Origin: Pseudonocardia autotrophica
GTDB taxonomy: Bacteria > Actinomycetota > Actinomycetes > Mycobacteriales > Pseudonocardiaceae
DNA length: 64,000 nucleotides
Assembly (NCBI RefSeq): GCF_003945385.1
Contig: NZ_AP018920.1
Span: forward strand, 1,922,001 to 1,986,000
Direction of reading: 5' to 3'
Under the pieces are notes generated by a model that was not told the origin of the DNA, searched no databases, and was given only the letters and a program-made list of their open reading frames with translations. Position 1 is the first letter of the stretch, and each line of letters begins with the position of its first letter. This document shows, in pieces, positions 37,014-45,356 of the stretch. A program made the position numbers and the translations under genes.

Positions 37014-37857
37014 TCACCCGGGGGCCGCGCCCTCCCAGGGCAACAACCGGACCCCCGGCGGGCGCAGCAACACCAGCGGATCGAGATGATCGAGCCGGTC
37101 GCGCCGCACTCCCCAGTGCAGGCAGGCCGCCACCGGGCAGCCGGGATGACCGGCCTGCAGCACCCCGAGCGGATCGCCGGCGGTGACGGCGGAACCGGCG
37201 GTCACGGTGGCCGTCACCGGCTCGTAGGTGCTCCGCAGGCCGTCGGGATGGTCGACCGACACGACCCCGCGCCCCGCGACCGGCCCGGCGAACGCGACCG
37301 TCCCCTCCCGGGCGGCGCACGGCCTGCCCCGCCCCGGCCGCCAGATCGGCGCCCCGGTGCCCGGGGCCGTAGCGGAACGTGGGTTGCCGGAACGCTCCGG
37401 TGACCGCCGGGGGTGGATGCAGCGGCCAGGAGTACCGCGCCCCGGGGGCCGGGATCCCGGCTCCCGGGGGCCGGGGTGGCGCGGTCGGGGGGACCGGCGG
37501 GGACGGCACCGGCGGCTCGGCCGCAGCCGTCGGGGCCGGAGGTGCCGCGAGATCGGCCCCCGGGACGGGTAGCGGTTCCGGGGGATCGGCCTGCGGAGGA
37601 GCCGGGGGATCGGCTCGGTCCGGTGCCACCACCCGCACCGAGCGGACACCGGCCTCCTCGGGAGGCCCGGCCCAGGCGGGCCGGGGCCCGATCACGGCGG
37701 CCAGCGTGACGACGACGGCCACGCCGACCGTGAGCACCCGGAGCGCCCGGCGCGCACACACGCCCCGCGGACGCCACCCACCGCACCTGCGCAGCCCCGC
37801 CGAACAACGCCACGAACGGCCGGACGGAAGCCCCGCGAACACCGCTGTCGAATGCAC
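37014..37857 (-). pseudogene. M23 family peptidase, interrupted by a frameshift
   Basis: Two consecutive frames together encode a secreted M23 (LytM-like) protein. The first frame runs from GTG 37857: an N-terminal basic/hydrophobic export signal (VLTVGVAVVVTLAAVIG), a Pro-rich linker, then YSWPLHPPPAVTGAFRQP and GHRGADLAAGAGQAV. The match then moves to another frame at ~37310-37320 with REGTVAFAGPVAGRGVVSVD, GLRSTYEPVTATV and CLHWGVRRD, ending at TGA 37014. Restoring a GC dinucleotide in the run at ~37315 would rejoin the frames. The linkage M23-rpsB is conserved in actinobacteria. Either a real lesion or a sequencing error. Confidence 0.85.
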
Positions 37858-37906
37858 CCCACGAGCCTGCGACCACCCGCGGCACCCGCACCGCCGAACC
37901 GTCGAT

Positions 37907-37933
37907 CTGTGGATGGATCCGGTACCTGTGGAT
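37907..37933 (-). repeat. 27-bp element upstream of the M23 gene (copy B)
   Basis: Reads ATCCACAGGTACC...ATCCACAG on the minus strand; two mismatches to copy A at 31831-31857. Exactly 49 nt separate it from the GTG at 37857. Confidence 0.85.
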
Positions 37934-38314
37934 GACCCACGAGCGCCGCCGATCCGCCGGTGAGGGCCGCGATCCGCGCGGTGGGAGGCAGCACGACGGC
38001 GACCGTGCAGGGGTGAACGGGCTCCGCCGCGACCGGCCGGACGGGCCGGGCGTACAGTGGTACCCGCACCACGCTCTGTGTGGTGACTTCGCGCGCCCGC
38101 GTGCCCGGTTCGCCAACTCTGCAGAATCCCTGCAGGGTACGGCGCCGGGAGCGGAGGCCGGGCGGTCCTGCGACCCGATCGTCGAGTTCACTCGGCGGAC
38201 GGGAACCGGGTCCGGTCCCGCCGCGGGCGCCAGGGCGGTCCACCTACCGGTGGTCCCGCAGTGAACCGCACGCGCGGCATCCGCCGCGCCCGATCCGAGA
38301 GGTGAACGCAGGCC
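37934..38314 (+). promoter_or_regulatory. rpsB promoter region and leader
   Basis: No gene is visible. TACAGT (38053-38058) is the best -10 candidate, giving a ~250-nt leader. The leader begins with a small hairpin CACCAC-n7-GTGGTG (38067-38085) and contains two CTGCAG words near 38118-38138. S2 autogenous control through the leader is possible by analogy only. The rpsB ribosome site is GAGAGGTGAAC. Confidence 0.45.
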
Positions 38315-39199
38315 ATGGCCGTCGTCACCATGAAGCAGCTGCTCGACAGCGGCGTGCACTTCGGGCACCAGACCCGTCGCTGGAACCCGAAGATGAAGCG
38401 CTACATCCTCACCGAGCGCAACGGCATCTACATCATCGACCTCCAGCAGACGCTGTCGTACATCGACCGCGCCTACGAGTTCGTGCGCGAGACCGTCGCG
38501 CACGGCGGGACGATCATGTTCGTCGGCACCAAGAAGCAGGCCCAGGAGGCCATCGCCGACGAGGCCGGCCGGGTCAACATGCCCTACGTGAACCAGCGCT
38601 GGCTGGGCGGCATGCTCACGAACTTCCAGACCGTGCACAAGCGTCTGCAGCGCCTCAAGGAGCTCGAGGCGATGGAGCAGACCGGTGGGTTCGAGGGTCG
38701 CTCCAAGCGCGAGATCCTCACCCTGACCCGGGAGAAGGACAAGCTCGAGAAGACCCTCGGCGGTATTCGCGACATGTCCAAGGTCCCGTCCGCGGTCTGG
38801 ATCGTGGACACCAAGAAGGAGCACATCGCCGTCGGCGAGGCCCGGAAGCTCAAGATCCCGGTCGTCTCCATCCTGGACACCAACTGTGACCCGGACGAGG
38901 TCGACTTCCCGATCCCGGGCAACGACGACGCGATCCGCTCCGCCGCGCTGCTCACCAAGGTGATCGCGAAGGCGGCGGCCGACGGCCTGGTCGCCCGTGG
39001 CGCCCGCCGCGGCGAGAGCGAGGCCCCGGCCGAGCAGCCGCTGGCCGAGTGGGAGCAGGACGTGCTGGCCGGTGCCGAGGTCGGCACCGACGGTGCCGCC
39101 ATCGCGGCCGCGGGCAGCGACGGTGCCGCGGCGACCGGTGGCGACGGTGCCGCCGCCGCGACCGCGCCCGCCACCTCCAGCAACGGCACGCAGAACTGA
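38315..39199 (+). CDS. rpsB: 30S ribosomal protein S2
   Basis: Ribosomal protein S2 (294 aa). Landmarks: [70 protein letters not shown] and [20 protein letters not shown]. The final ~50 residues are an Ala/Gly/Glu-rich actinobacterial extension. A 17-bp hairpin separates it from tsf. Confidence 0.98.
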   Translation: MAVVTMKQLLDSGVHFGHQTRRWNPKMKRYILTERNGIYIIDLQQTLSYIDRAYEFVRETVAHGGTIMFVGTKKQAQEAIADEAGRVNMPYVNQRWLGGMLTNFQTVHKRLQRLKELEAMEQTGGFEGRSKREILTLTREKDKLEKTLGGIRDMSKVPSAVWIVDTKKEHIAVGEARKLKIPVVSILDTNCDPDEVDFPIPGNDDAIRSAALLTKVIAKAAADGLVARGARRGESEAPAEQPLAEWEQDVLAGAEVGTDGAAIAAAGSDGAAATGGDGAAAATAPATSSNGTQN

Positions 39200-39204
39200 C
39201 CGCA

Positions 39205-39242
39205 CGGGGATCGGGCCCGGTCGCCACCGGGCCCGATCCCCG
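39205..39242 (+). terminator. Perfect 17-bp hairpin between rpsB and tsf
   Basis: CGGGGATCGGGCCCGGT (39205-39221) pairs perfectly with 39226-39242 over a CGCC loop. It lies 6 nt after the rpsB stop. It may attenuate read-through so that S2 exceeds or differs from EF-Ts in amount. Confidence 0.75.
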
Positions 39243-39307
39243 GTGCCGTTGCCGGTGATTCCCAGGCGATCCATTCCCGTCACGACCCAGAGGACGAGAG
39301 ACACCTG

Positions 39308-40123
39308 ATGGCGAACTACACCGCCGCCGACGTCAAGCGGCTCCGGGAGCTGACCGGCTCCGGGATGATGGACTGCAAGAAGGCCCTGGAGGAGTCCGAG
39401 GGCGACTTCGACAAGGCCGTCGAGCTCCTGCGCATCAAGGGTGCGAAGGATGTCGGCAAGCGCGCCGAGCGCGCCACGGCCAACGGCCTGGTCGTCGCCC
39501 AGGGCGGCATCATGGTCGAGCTGGACTGCGAGACCGACTTCGTCGCCAAGTCCGACGACTTCATCACGCTGGCCGACAAGATCCTGAAGGCCGCCGTCGA
39601 GCAGAAGCCGGCCGACCTGGCCGGGCTGGCCGAGGCGAAGCTCGACGACCGGACGGTCGGCGAGGCCGTCCAGGAGCTCTCCGCCCGGATCGGCGAGAAG
39701 TTCGAGCTCAAGCGCTTCGTGAACGTCGACGGCCCGACCGCCGTCTACCTGCACAAGCGTTCGACCGACCTGCCCCCTGGTATCGGCGTGGTGCTGTCCT
39801 ACGAGGGCGGCGACGACGAGGCGGCCCGCAGCCTGGCGATGCACGTCGCCGCCGCGCGTCCGCAGTACACCACCCGCGAGCAGGTCCCCGGCGACCTCGT
39901 CGAGAACGAGAAGCGCATCGCCGAGGCCACCGCCCGCGAGGAGGGCAAGCCCGAGCAGGTGCTGCCGCGGATCGTCGAGGGCCGGGTGAACGGCTTCTTC
40001 AAGGACATCGTGCTCCTCGAGCAGGCGTCCGTGCTCGACCCGAAGAAGTCCGTCAAGGCGGTCGCCGAGGAGGCGGGCCTGACGGTCAAGGACTTCGTCC
40101 GCTTCGAGGTCGGCCAGGACTGA
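39308..40123 (+). CDS. tsf: Translation elongation factor Ts
   Basis: EF-Ts (271 aa), the nucleotide-exchange factor for EF-Tu. Landmarks: [59 protein letters not shown] and [16 protein letters not shown]; core subdomains with [22 protein letters not shown] with GAGGACGAGAGACACC upstream. The gene usually followed by pyrH; here it is followed by a hairpin and frr. Confidence 0.98.
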   Translation: MANYTAADVKRLRELTGSGMMDCKKALEESEGDFDKAVELLRIKGAKDVGKRAERATANGLVVAQGGIMVELDCETDFVAKSDDFITLADKILKAAVEQKPADLAGLAEAKLDDRTVGEAVQELSARIGEKFELKRFVNVDGPTAVYLHKRSTDLPPGIGVVLSYEGGDDEAARSLAMHVAAARPQYTTREQVPGDLVENEKRIAEATAREEGKPEQVLPRIVEGRVNGFFKDIVLLEQASVLDPKKSVKAVAEEAGLTVKDFVRFEVGQD

Positions 40124-40138
40124 TCCGGCTTCACCCCG

Positions 40139-40167
40139 CCCGGGCGGTGCGGTACGCGCCGCCCGGG
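40139..40167 (+). terminator. Hairpin terminator after tsf
   Basis: CCCGGGCGGTGCG and CGCGCCGCCCGGG form a 13-bp stem (one G-U pair) with a GTA loop, 15 nt after the tsf stop. It occupies the short space where pyrH is expected. Confidence 0.75.
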
Positions 40168-40226
40168 TCGGAGGTGAGAGGATCGATGTGGGAACAGCGA
40201 GTACGACAGGCCGGGGTGAAGCAACC

Positions 40227-40784
40227 GTGATCGACGAAACGCTCTTCGACGTCGAGGAGAAGATGGAGAAGGCCGTCACCGTCGCGCGGGACGACCTGAC
40301 GTCCGTGCGTACCGGCCGGGCGACCCCGAACATGTTCTCCCGGCTCGTCGTCGACTACTACGGCGCCGCGACCCCGCTGAACCAGCTCGCGTCGGTCTCC
40401 ATCCCGGAGGCCCGGATGGCCGTCATCAAGCCCTACGACGCCAGCCAGCTCAAGGCGATGGAGAAGGCGATCGCCGAGTCCGATCTCGGCGTGAACCCCA
40501 GCAACGACGGACAGATCATCCGGGTGATCATCCCCGCGCTGTCCGAGGAACGCCGCCGCGACATGGTCAAGGTCGCCCGCGGCAAGGGTGAGGACGCCCG
40601 CGTCGTCGTGCGCGGTCTGCGCCGTAAGGCGATGGACGAGCTGCACCGCATCCAGCGGGACGGCGAGGCGGGTGAGGACGAGGTCGTGCGCGCCGAGAAG
40701 GAGCTGCAGAGCCTCACCGACCGGTACGTCGCGCAGGTCGACGAGCTGGTGAAGAACAAGGAAGCCGAGCTCCTCGAGGTCTGA
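40227..40784 (+). CDS. frr: Ribosome recycling factor
   Basis: RRF (185 aa) that splits post-termination ribosomes with EF-G. Landmarks: [78 protein letters not shown] and [23 protein letters not shown] 40227 gives exactly the family length, with GGGGTGAAG upstream; an open frame back to 40188 is not needed. It must have its own promoter or rely on read-through past the tsf hairpin. Confidence 0.97.
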   Translation: MIDETLFDVEEKMEKAVTVARDDLTSVRTGRATPNMFSRLVVDYYGAATPLNQLASVSIPEARMAVIKPYDASQLKAMEKAIAESDLGVNPSNDGQIIRVIIPALSEERRRDMVKVARGKGEDARVVVRGLRRKAMDELHRIQRDGEAGEDEVVRAEKELQSLTDRYVAQVDELVKNKEAELLEV

Positions 40785-40790
40785 CGCCCG

Positions 40791-41726
40791 GTGACCCCCT
40801 CTTCCGACGCCGCCGTCCCCGTGACCTCCGACCTGCCCGGCGAGGCACCGGCCGGAGTCCCGGCGACGCCCGGCGATCCCAAGCTCGTACGCGGGATGAA
40901 GGGCTACAAGCGATCCCGGCTCGGCCGCAACCTGATCGCCGCGATCGCGGTCGGTGTCGGGCTGGGCGCCGTCATCCTACTCAGCCTGCTGATCGTCGCC
41001 GAGGGGTTCGTCCTGCTGCTGGCCGCGGTCACCGCGATCGGCACCTGGGAGCTGGCCGGCGCGCTGCGCCGCGGCGCCGGGATCGAGGTCTCGCTGCCGG
41101 TGCTGCTGGTCGGCGGGCAGGCCGTCGTGTGGCTGTCCTGGCCGTTCGGCCTGCACGGCGTCGCGATCGCGCTCACCGGGACCGTCCTGGGCTGCCTGAT
41201 CTGGCGGATGCGCGCGGGTGCGGCGCACTTCGTCCGCGACATCGGGGCGTCGCTGTTCGTCCTGGTCTACGTCCCGCTGCTGGTCGCCTTCGCGGTCCAG
41301 CTGACGGTCGCCCCGGAGGGCGTCGGCCGGGTACTGACCTTCCTGCTCTGCGTGATCGCCTCCGACGTCGGCGGCTACGCCGCCGGGGTGGTCGCCGGCA
41401 GGCACCCGATGGCGCCCACGATCAGCCCGAAGAAGTCCTGGGAGGGCTTCGCCGGTTCGCAGATCGCCGGGATGATCGCCGGTTCGCTGTGCGTGGCGCT
41501 GTTCTTCGGCGTCCCCTGGTACTGGGGCACCCTGGTCGGGGCGCTGCTGGTCGCCACCGCCACCCTGGGCGACCTGGTGGAGTCGCTGGTCAAGCGCGAC
41601 CTCGGCATCAAGGACATGGGCACGCTGCTGCCGGGGCACGGTGGTCTGATGGACCGGCTGGACTCGCTGCTGCCCACCGCGTTCGTCGCCTGGGCGGTGC
41701 TCGGGCTCGTCGTCCCCGTCGCGTGA
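40791..41726 (+). CDS. cdsA: Phosphatidate cytidylyltransferase
   Basis: CDP-diacylglycerol synthase (311 aa), an integral membrane enzyme making the precursor of phosphatidylinositol, phosphatidylglycerol and cardiolipin. About eight membrane helices follow a ~40-residue Pro/Ala N-terminus and the basic GYKRSRLGRNL. The CTP_transf_1 signature is SPKKSWEGFAGSQIAG, then DLVESLVKRDLGIKDMGTLL and PGHGGLMDRLDSL. GTG start 6 nt after frr. Stop overlaps the next GTG. Confidence 0.96.
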   Translation: MTPSSDAAVPVTSDLPGEAPAGVPATPGDPKLVRGMKGYKRSRLGRNLIAAIAVGVGLGAVILLSLLIVAEGFVLLLAAVTAIGTWELAGALRRGAGIEVSLPVLLVGGQAVVWLSWPFGLHGVAIALTGTVLGCLIWRMRAGAAHFVRDIGASLFVLVYVPLLVAFAVQLTVAPEGVGRVLTFLLCVIASDVGGYAAGVVAGRHPMAPTISPKKSWEGFAGSQIAGMIAGSLCVALFFGVPWYWGTLVGALLVATATLGDLVESLVKRDLGIKDMGTLLPGHGGLMDRLDSLLPTAFVAWAVLGLVVPVA

Positions 41727-42502
41727 GCCGCAGCTACACCGGCTTCGGCGGGCAGCCGCGGCCGGGCCCGGCGATCCCGAGCCCGAACATCTGGAACTGG
41801 CCGGAGATCTACGAGATCGAGAACCAGGCGCAGGACGCCGACGGCGCGCTCTGGTCGGCCCTGCAGGAACAGACCGGTGGCTGGGCCGGGCTCGACGTCG
41901 TGGACGTCGGCTGCGGCGACGGCTTCCACCTGCCCCGTTTCGCCGGCGACATGTCCACCGTGACCGGCTTCGCCGGCGGCGCGTCCACCGTCACCGGCGT
42001 CGAGCCGCATCCGCCGCTGGTGGAGCGGGCGCGCCGCCGCTGCGCCGGGGACGACCGGATCACCGTGCACGAGGCCGGCGCGGAGTCGCTGCCGCTGCCG
42101 GACGCGTCCGCCGACGTGGTGCACGCCCGCACCGCCTACTTCTTCGGGCCGGGCTGCGAGCCGGGGCTGGCCGAGGCGCAGCGGGTGCTGCGGCCGGGCG
42201 GGGTGCTCGCCGTCGTCGACCTGGACTTCACGTCCCGGCCCTACGGGAACTGGCTGCGGGCCGAGCTGCCCCGGTACGACCCGCCCGCGGTGGACCGGTT
42301 CTTCGCCCGGCACGGGTTCGCGCTGCGCCGGGTCGTGGCGACCTGGCGCTTCGAGCGGCGCTCGGACCTGGAGGAGGTGCTGCGCATCGAGTTCTCGAAG
42401 CGCACGGCCCGCCGGGCGATCGACGACGTCGCCGGGCTGACGATCCGGGTCGGCTACCGGGTGCACACCCGGCGCCGACCGGCCGGACTCGTCCTGCCCT
42501 GA
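41723..42502 (+). CDS. SAM-dependent class I methyltransferase
   Basis: A 259-aa Methyltransf_11-type enzyme. Motif I is LDVVDVGCGDGFHLPRFAG; later motifs are TVHEAGAESLPLPDASADVV, GPGCEPGLAEAQRVLRPGGV and LAVVDLDFTSRPYGNW. Between motif I and the acidic loop (TGVEPHPPLV) lies a 10-residue tandem duplication FAGDMSTVTG/FAGGASTVTG (nt ~41939-41998). Substrate unknown. Starts on the cdsA stop (GTGA) and converges on the Rieske gene with a 9-nt gap. Confidence 0.88.
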   Translation: MSRSYTGFGGQPRPGPAIPSPNIWNWPEIYEIENQAQDADGALWSALQEQTGGWAGLDVVDVGCGDGFHLPRFAGDMSTVTGFAGGASTVTGVEPHPPLVERARRRCAGDDRITVHEAGAESLPLPDASADVVHARTAYFFGPGCEPGLAEAQRVLRPGGVLAVVDLDFTSRPYGNWLRAELPRYDPPAVDRFFARHGFALRRVVATWRFERRSDLEEVLRIEFSKRTARRAIDDVAGLTIRVGYRVHTRRRPAGLVLP

Positions 42503-42511
42503 TCGGGGGGC

Positions 42512-42997
42512 CTACGCGAGCGTGATCGACCCGTCGGCGACGGTCACCGGGCGCGACTCCAGCGGCTGCTGAGCCGGGCCCTGCAGCACGGCGCCGTCGA
42601 GTCCGAACCGGCTGTCGTGACACGGGCAGATGATCACGCCACCGCCCACCGAGCCGATCGAGCAGCCCTGGTGCGGGCAGATCGAGGACAGGCCGGTGAA
42701 CTCGCCCTCGGTGGGCTGGGTGACCACGATCTGCTCGTCCGAGTAGATCATTCCGCCGCCGACCGGGACCTCCGAGGCCGGTCCGAGCTCGGTGCCCGGG
42801 GCGCCGTCGGGCACGTCCCCGGTCTGCTGCTGCCCGCCGGTGTCCTCGGTCGTCGTGCTGCCGCCGCCGCAGGCCGCGACCGCGCCGATCGCGGCGACGC
42901 CGGCGCCGGCGCCGGCGAACACTGCGCGCCGGCCGATCCCGCCGGTGCGCGGGGCGTCCTCGTCGACGGTGCGGGTTGTCTTCCGGGGGTGGGTCAT
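42512..42997 (-). CDS. Rieske [2Fe-2S] lipoprotein
   Basis: A 161-aa exported iron-sulphur protein. The N-terminus has a twin-Arg motif ([11 protein letters not shown]), a hydrophobic stretch and a lipobox-like AVAACGGG, so Tat export and lipid anchoring are likely. The Rieske cluster ligands are in [10 protein letters not shown] and [12 protein letters not shown]. Such small proteins are electron carriers at the outer membrane face; the redox partner is not in the window. It is a single-gene unit convergent with the methyltransferase. Confidence 0.93.
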   Translation of the reverse strand: MTHPRKTTRTVDEDAPRTGGIGRRAVFAGAGAGVAAIGAVAACGGGSTTTEDTGGQQQTGDVPDGAPGTELGPASEVPVGGGMIYSDEQIVVTQPTEGEFTGLSSICPHQGCSIGSVGGGVIICPCHDSRFGLDGAVLQGPAQQPLESRPVTVADGSITLA

Positions 42998-43183
42998 CGT
43001 GCTCCTCGGCGCGTGCCGGATCGGGGCCGGCGGTGGTGGTGTGCCGGGCGGGGTTCGGGACCCACCCGTGCGGTCAGCGTCCCACGATGTCCGGTTTGCG
43101 GTGGGGTGAGCGTCAAGCCGGACCGCTCACCGAGGGTGGGGGAGTGGCGGCGAACGGGCGACCGGTCTCGCTACCGTGGACCC

Positions 43184-43762
43184 ATGCCGTACACCACGCG
43201 TCAGCCCTTGCTCGGTGTGCCGGCCCCGAGCCTGGAGATCGTCCTTGGCACCCTGGCCTGGACGGTCGGCGCAGGCGGGCTGGACAGCGGGTTCGGCACC
43301 GTGCTCGTCGCGCTCGGCCTGTTCCTCGCCGCCTACATGTGGGTCGTCCGGCGCCGCAACGCGGCGATGGCCGTCACCCTGCATCCCGAGCGCAAGCGCC
43401 GGATGCAGCGGCTGATCGTGATCGGCGTCGCGGGCCTCGTGCTGATGCCGGCGCTGCTCGGGCTGGTCGGCTACCGGGAGGTCTCGATCGCGCTGTCCGC
43501 GGCGCTGGTCGGGGTCCTGCTGATCCAGGCGTCCACCGTGCTGGAGGAGCGCAGCCTGGTCGCCACCGGGGCGCTGGTGCTGCTGATCGCCGCCTTCGGT
43601 GCGTTCCTGGCACTGACCTGGACCGGCCAGGGCACCGGCTCGTCGCAGCCGGTGATCGGGCTCGGCGCGGGCATCGTGCTGTGGGTGGCGGCGCTGCGCA
43701 GGCTGGGAATCCTGGAGGACCTCGCCCGGCGCTTCAACCTGCGGATCCCCGGCCTGCGCTAG
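43184..43762 (+). CDS. Conserved membrane protein
   Basis: A 192-aa protein with about six hydrophobic helices (e.g. [59 protein letters not shown]) and basic loops RRRNAAM and [10 protein letters not shown]. Family not recognised. TACCGT (43172-43177) ends 6 nt before the ATG, suggesting a leaderless transcript. The gene precedes rlmN by 32 nt. The longer open frame upstream is antisense to the Rieske gene and is ignored. Confidence 0.8.
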   Translation: MPYTTRQPLLGVPAPSLEIVLGTLAWTVGAGGLDSGFGTVLVALGLFLAAYMWVVRRRNAAMAVTLHPERKRRMQRLIVIGVAGLVLMPALLGLVGYREVSIALSAALVGVLLIQASTVLEERSLVATGALVLLIAAFGAFLALTWTGQGTGSSQPVIGLGAGIVLWVAALRRLGILEDLARRFNLRIPGLR

Positions 43763-43778
43763 GGATCCTGCGGGCTGG

Positions 43779-43784
43779 CACACT
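43779..43784 (+). promoter_or_regulatory. Probable extended -10 of rlmN
   Basis: GGCTGG-CACACT-GG resembles the rpsP and rplS elements (TGG then CAnnnT). It is 10 nt before the rlmN ATG, so the message would be nearly leaderless. Confidence 0.4.
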
Positions 43785-43794
43785 GGTGGGTGCC

Positions 43795-44907
43795 ATGTCC
43801 AGTCTCCCGCTCGTCTTCGACGCCCCCCGCCGCGGCACGCCGCCCCGCCATCTTGCCGATCTCGATCCGGCGGAACGGGCAGCGGCCGCCTCCGATGTCG
43901 GGGTGCCGAAGTTCCGCCTCGACCAGCTGGCCCGGCACTACTTCGGCCGGCTGACCGCCGACGTCGAGGCGATGACCGATCTCAACGCCGACGCGCGCGA
44001 GAAGCTCGGGGCGCTGCTGCCGCCGCTGGTCACCCCGCTCACCGAGAAGGCCTGCGACGGCGGCGCCACCCGCAAGACGCTGTGGCGCGGCCACGACGGC
44101 GTGCTCGCCGAGATGGTGCTGATGCGTTACCCGGACCGGGCGACCGTCTGCATCTCCAGCCAGGCGGGCTGCGGAATGGCCTGCCCGTTCTGCGCGACCG
44201 GCCAGGGCGGGCTGCAGCGCAACCTGTCCACCGCCGAGATCGTCGACCAGGTGCGCAGGGCCGCCGCGGACGCCCGGGACGGCGTGCTCGACGAGCCCAC
44301 CCGGCTCTCGAACGTCGTGTTCATGGGTATGGGCGAGCCGCTGGCGAACTACAAGCGGGTCGTCGCGGCCGTCCGCCGGATCACCTCACCCGCCCCGGAC
44401 GGGTTCGGCATCTCGGCGCGTGGCGTCACCGTGTCGACGGTCGGGCTGGTCCCGGCGATCGACCGGCTCCGCGAGGAGGGCATCCCGGTCACCCTGGCGG
44501 TCTCCCTGCACTGCCCGGACGACGAGCTGCGCGACACCCTGGTGCCGGTCAACAACCGGTGGAAGGTCGGCGAGGTGCTCGACGCCGCCCGCCGCTACGC
44601 CACGACCACCGGCCGCCGGGTGTCGATCGAGTACGCGCTGATCCGGGACGTCAACGACCAGCCGTGGCGGGCGGACCTGCTCGGGAAGCTGCTCCGGCAG
44701 CGGATCGGCACCTCCCGGGTGCACGTCAACCTGATCCCGCTCAACCCGACCCCGGGCAGCGAGTGGGACGCCTCGCCGAAGCCGGTCGAGGAGGAGTTCG
44801 TGCGCCGGGTGCGCGCCGCCGGTGTCGCCTGCACCGTGCGGGACACCCGCGGCCAGGAGATCGACGCGGCCTGCGGTCAGCTCGCCGCCTCCCACTCGGG
44901 CGGGTGA
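43795..44907 (+). CDS. rlmN: 23S rRNA (adenine2503-C2)-methyltransferase RlmN
   Basis: Radical-SAM dual-specificity methylase (370 aa) of 23S A2503 and tRNA A37. N-terminal: [21 protein letters not shown]. The [4Fe-4S] motif is [18 protein letters not shown]. Others: [48 protein letters not shown] and [15 protein letters not shown]; the methyl-carrying Cys is in [16 protein letters not shown]. The position after cdsA (with insertions) is conserved in actinobacteria. Confidence 0.97.
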   Translation: MSSLPLVFDAPRRGTPPRHLADLDPAERAAAASDVGVPKFRLDQLARHYFGRLTADVEAMTDLNADAREKLGALLPPLVTPLTEKACDGGATRKTLWRGHDGVLAEMVLMRYPDRATVCISSQAGCGMACPFCATGQGGLQRNLSTAEIVDQVRRAAADARDGVLDEPTRLSNVVFMGMGEPLANYKRVVAAVRRITSPAPDGFGISARGVTVSTVGLVPAIDRLREEGIPVTLAVSLHCPDDELRDTLVPVNNRWKVGEVLDAARRYATTTGRRVSIEYALIRDVNDQPWRADLLGKLLRQRIGTSRVHVNLIPLNPTPGSEWDASPKPVEEEFVRRVRAAGVACTVRDTRGQEIDAACGQLAASHSGG

Positions 44908-44953
44908 GGCCGGGCGACCGGGGGTCGTCGCAGGGCTACGGGTGTCCGGTCCG

Positions 44954-45306
44954 GAATCCGACGAGGAACGGTTCGTGACCGCACGCCTGTCCCTGATCAC
45001 CTCGCGGGTGATCGAGTTCGCCCCGGTGCTGCTGGCCTGGCGATCCTGCACCTCGGCTACGCCGAGCGGTACGCCCGCGCCTACGCGGCGCTGCCGGAGC
45101 GGATCCTGATCTTCCCCGGCACCGACCGGCCGACGCTGGTCGACGTCGCCTACTTCTCGTTCGGCGTCGGCACTTCGTTCAACGTCTCCGACGTGCAGAG
45201 CAACGGCTCGGCCGTGCGGCTCCGGTTCCTCGCCCACAGCGTGCCGGCGTTCCTCTACAACGCCGCGATCCTCGCGATCGCGATCGGCGTGATCAGCGGC
45301 CGCTGA
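44954..45306 (+). pseudogene. DUF1345 membrane protein remnant (truncated and frameshifted)
   Basis: The coding trace begins ESDEERFVTARLSLITSRVI and EFAPVLLAW, then changes frame at ~45040 to AILHLGYAERYARAYAAL, FPGTDRPTLVDVAYFSFGVG and TSFNVSDVQSNGSAVRLRFL, ending SGR at TGA 45306. This is the second half of a DUF1345 protein. One missing G in the TGG-CGATC junction explains the frame change. The N-terminal ~100 residues are absent because rlmN ends just upstream, and there is no credible start. A decayed gene is the best reading. Confidence 0.8.
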
Positions 45307-45317
45307 CCCCCTGGGCT

Positions 45318-45349
45318 CCGCCCGGCGGCACTCCCGTGCCGCCGGGCGG
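45318..45349. terminator. Bidirectional hairpin terminator at end of ABC operon
   Basis: A perfect 14-bp stem (CCGCCCGGCGGCAC with GTGCCGCCGGGCGG) and a TCCC loop lie 7 nt downstream of the transporter ATPase stop on the minus strand, and 11 nt after the DUF1345 remnant on the plus strand. Confidence 0.85.
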
Positions 45350-45356
45350 GATACGG

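Noticed and set aside
40124..40226. pyrH hidden in another frame
   Set aside because: Only 103 nt are available; a ~240-codon gene cannot fit, and tsf and frr are intact.
42617..43183. Upstream extension of the 43184 membrane protein
   Set aside because: Translation is antisense to the Rieske gene and low complexity; a -10 lies directly before the ATG at 43184.
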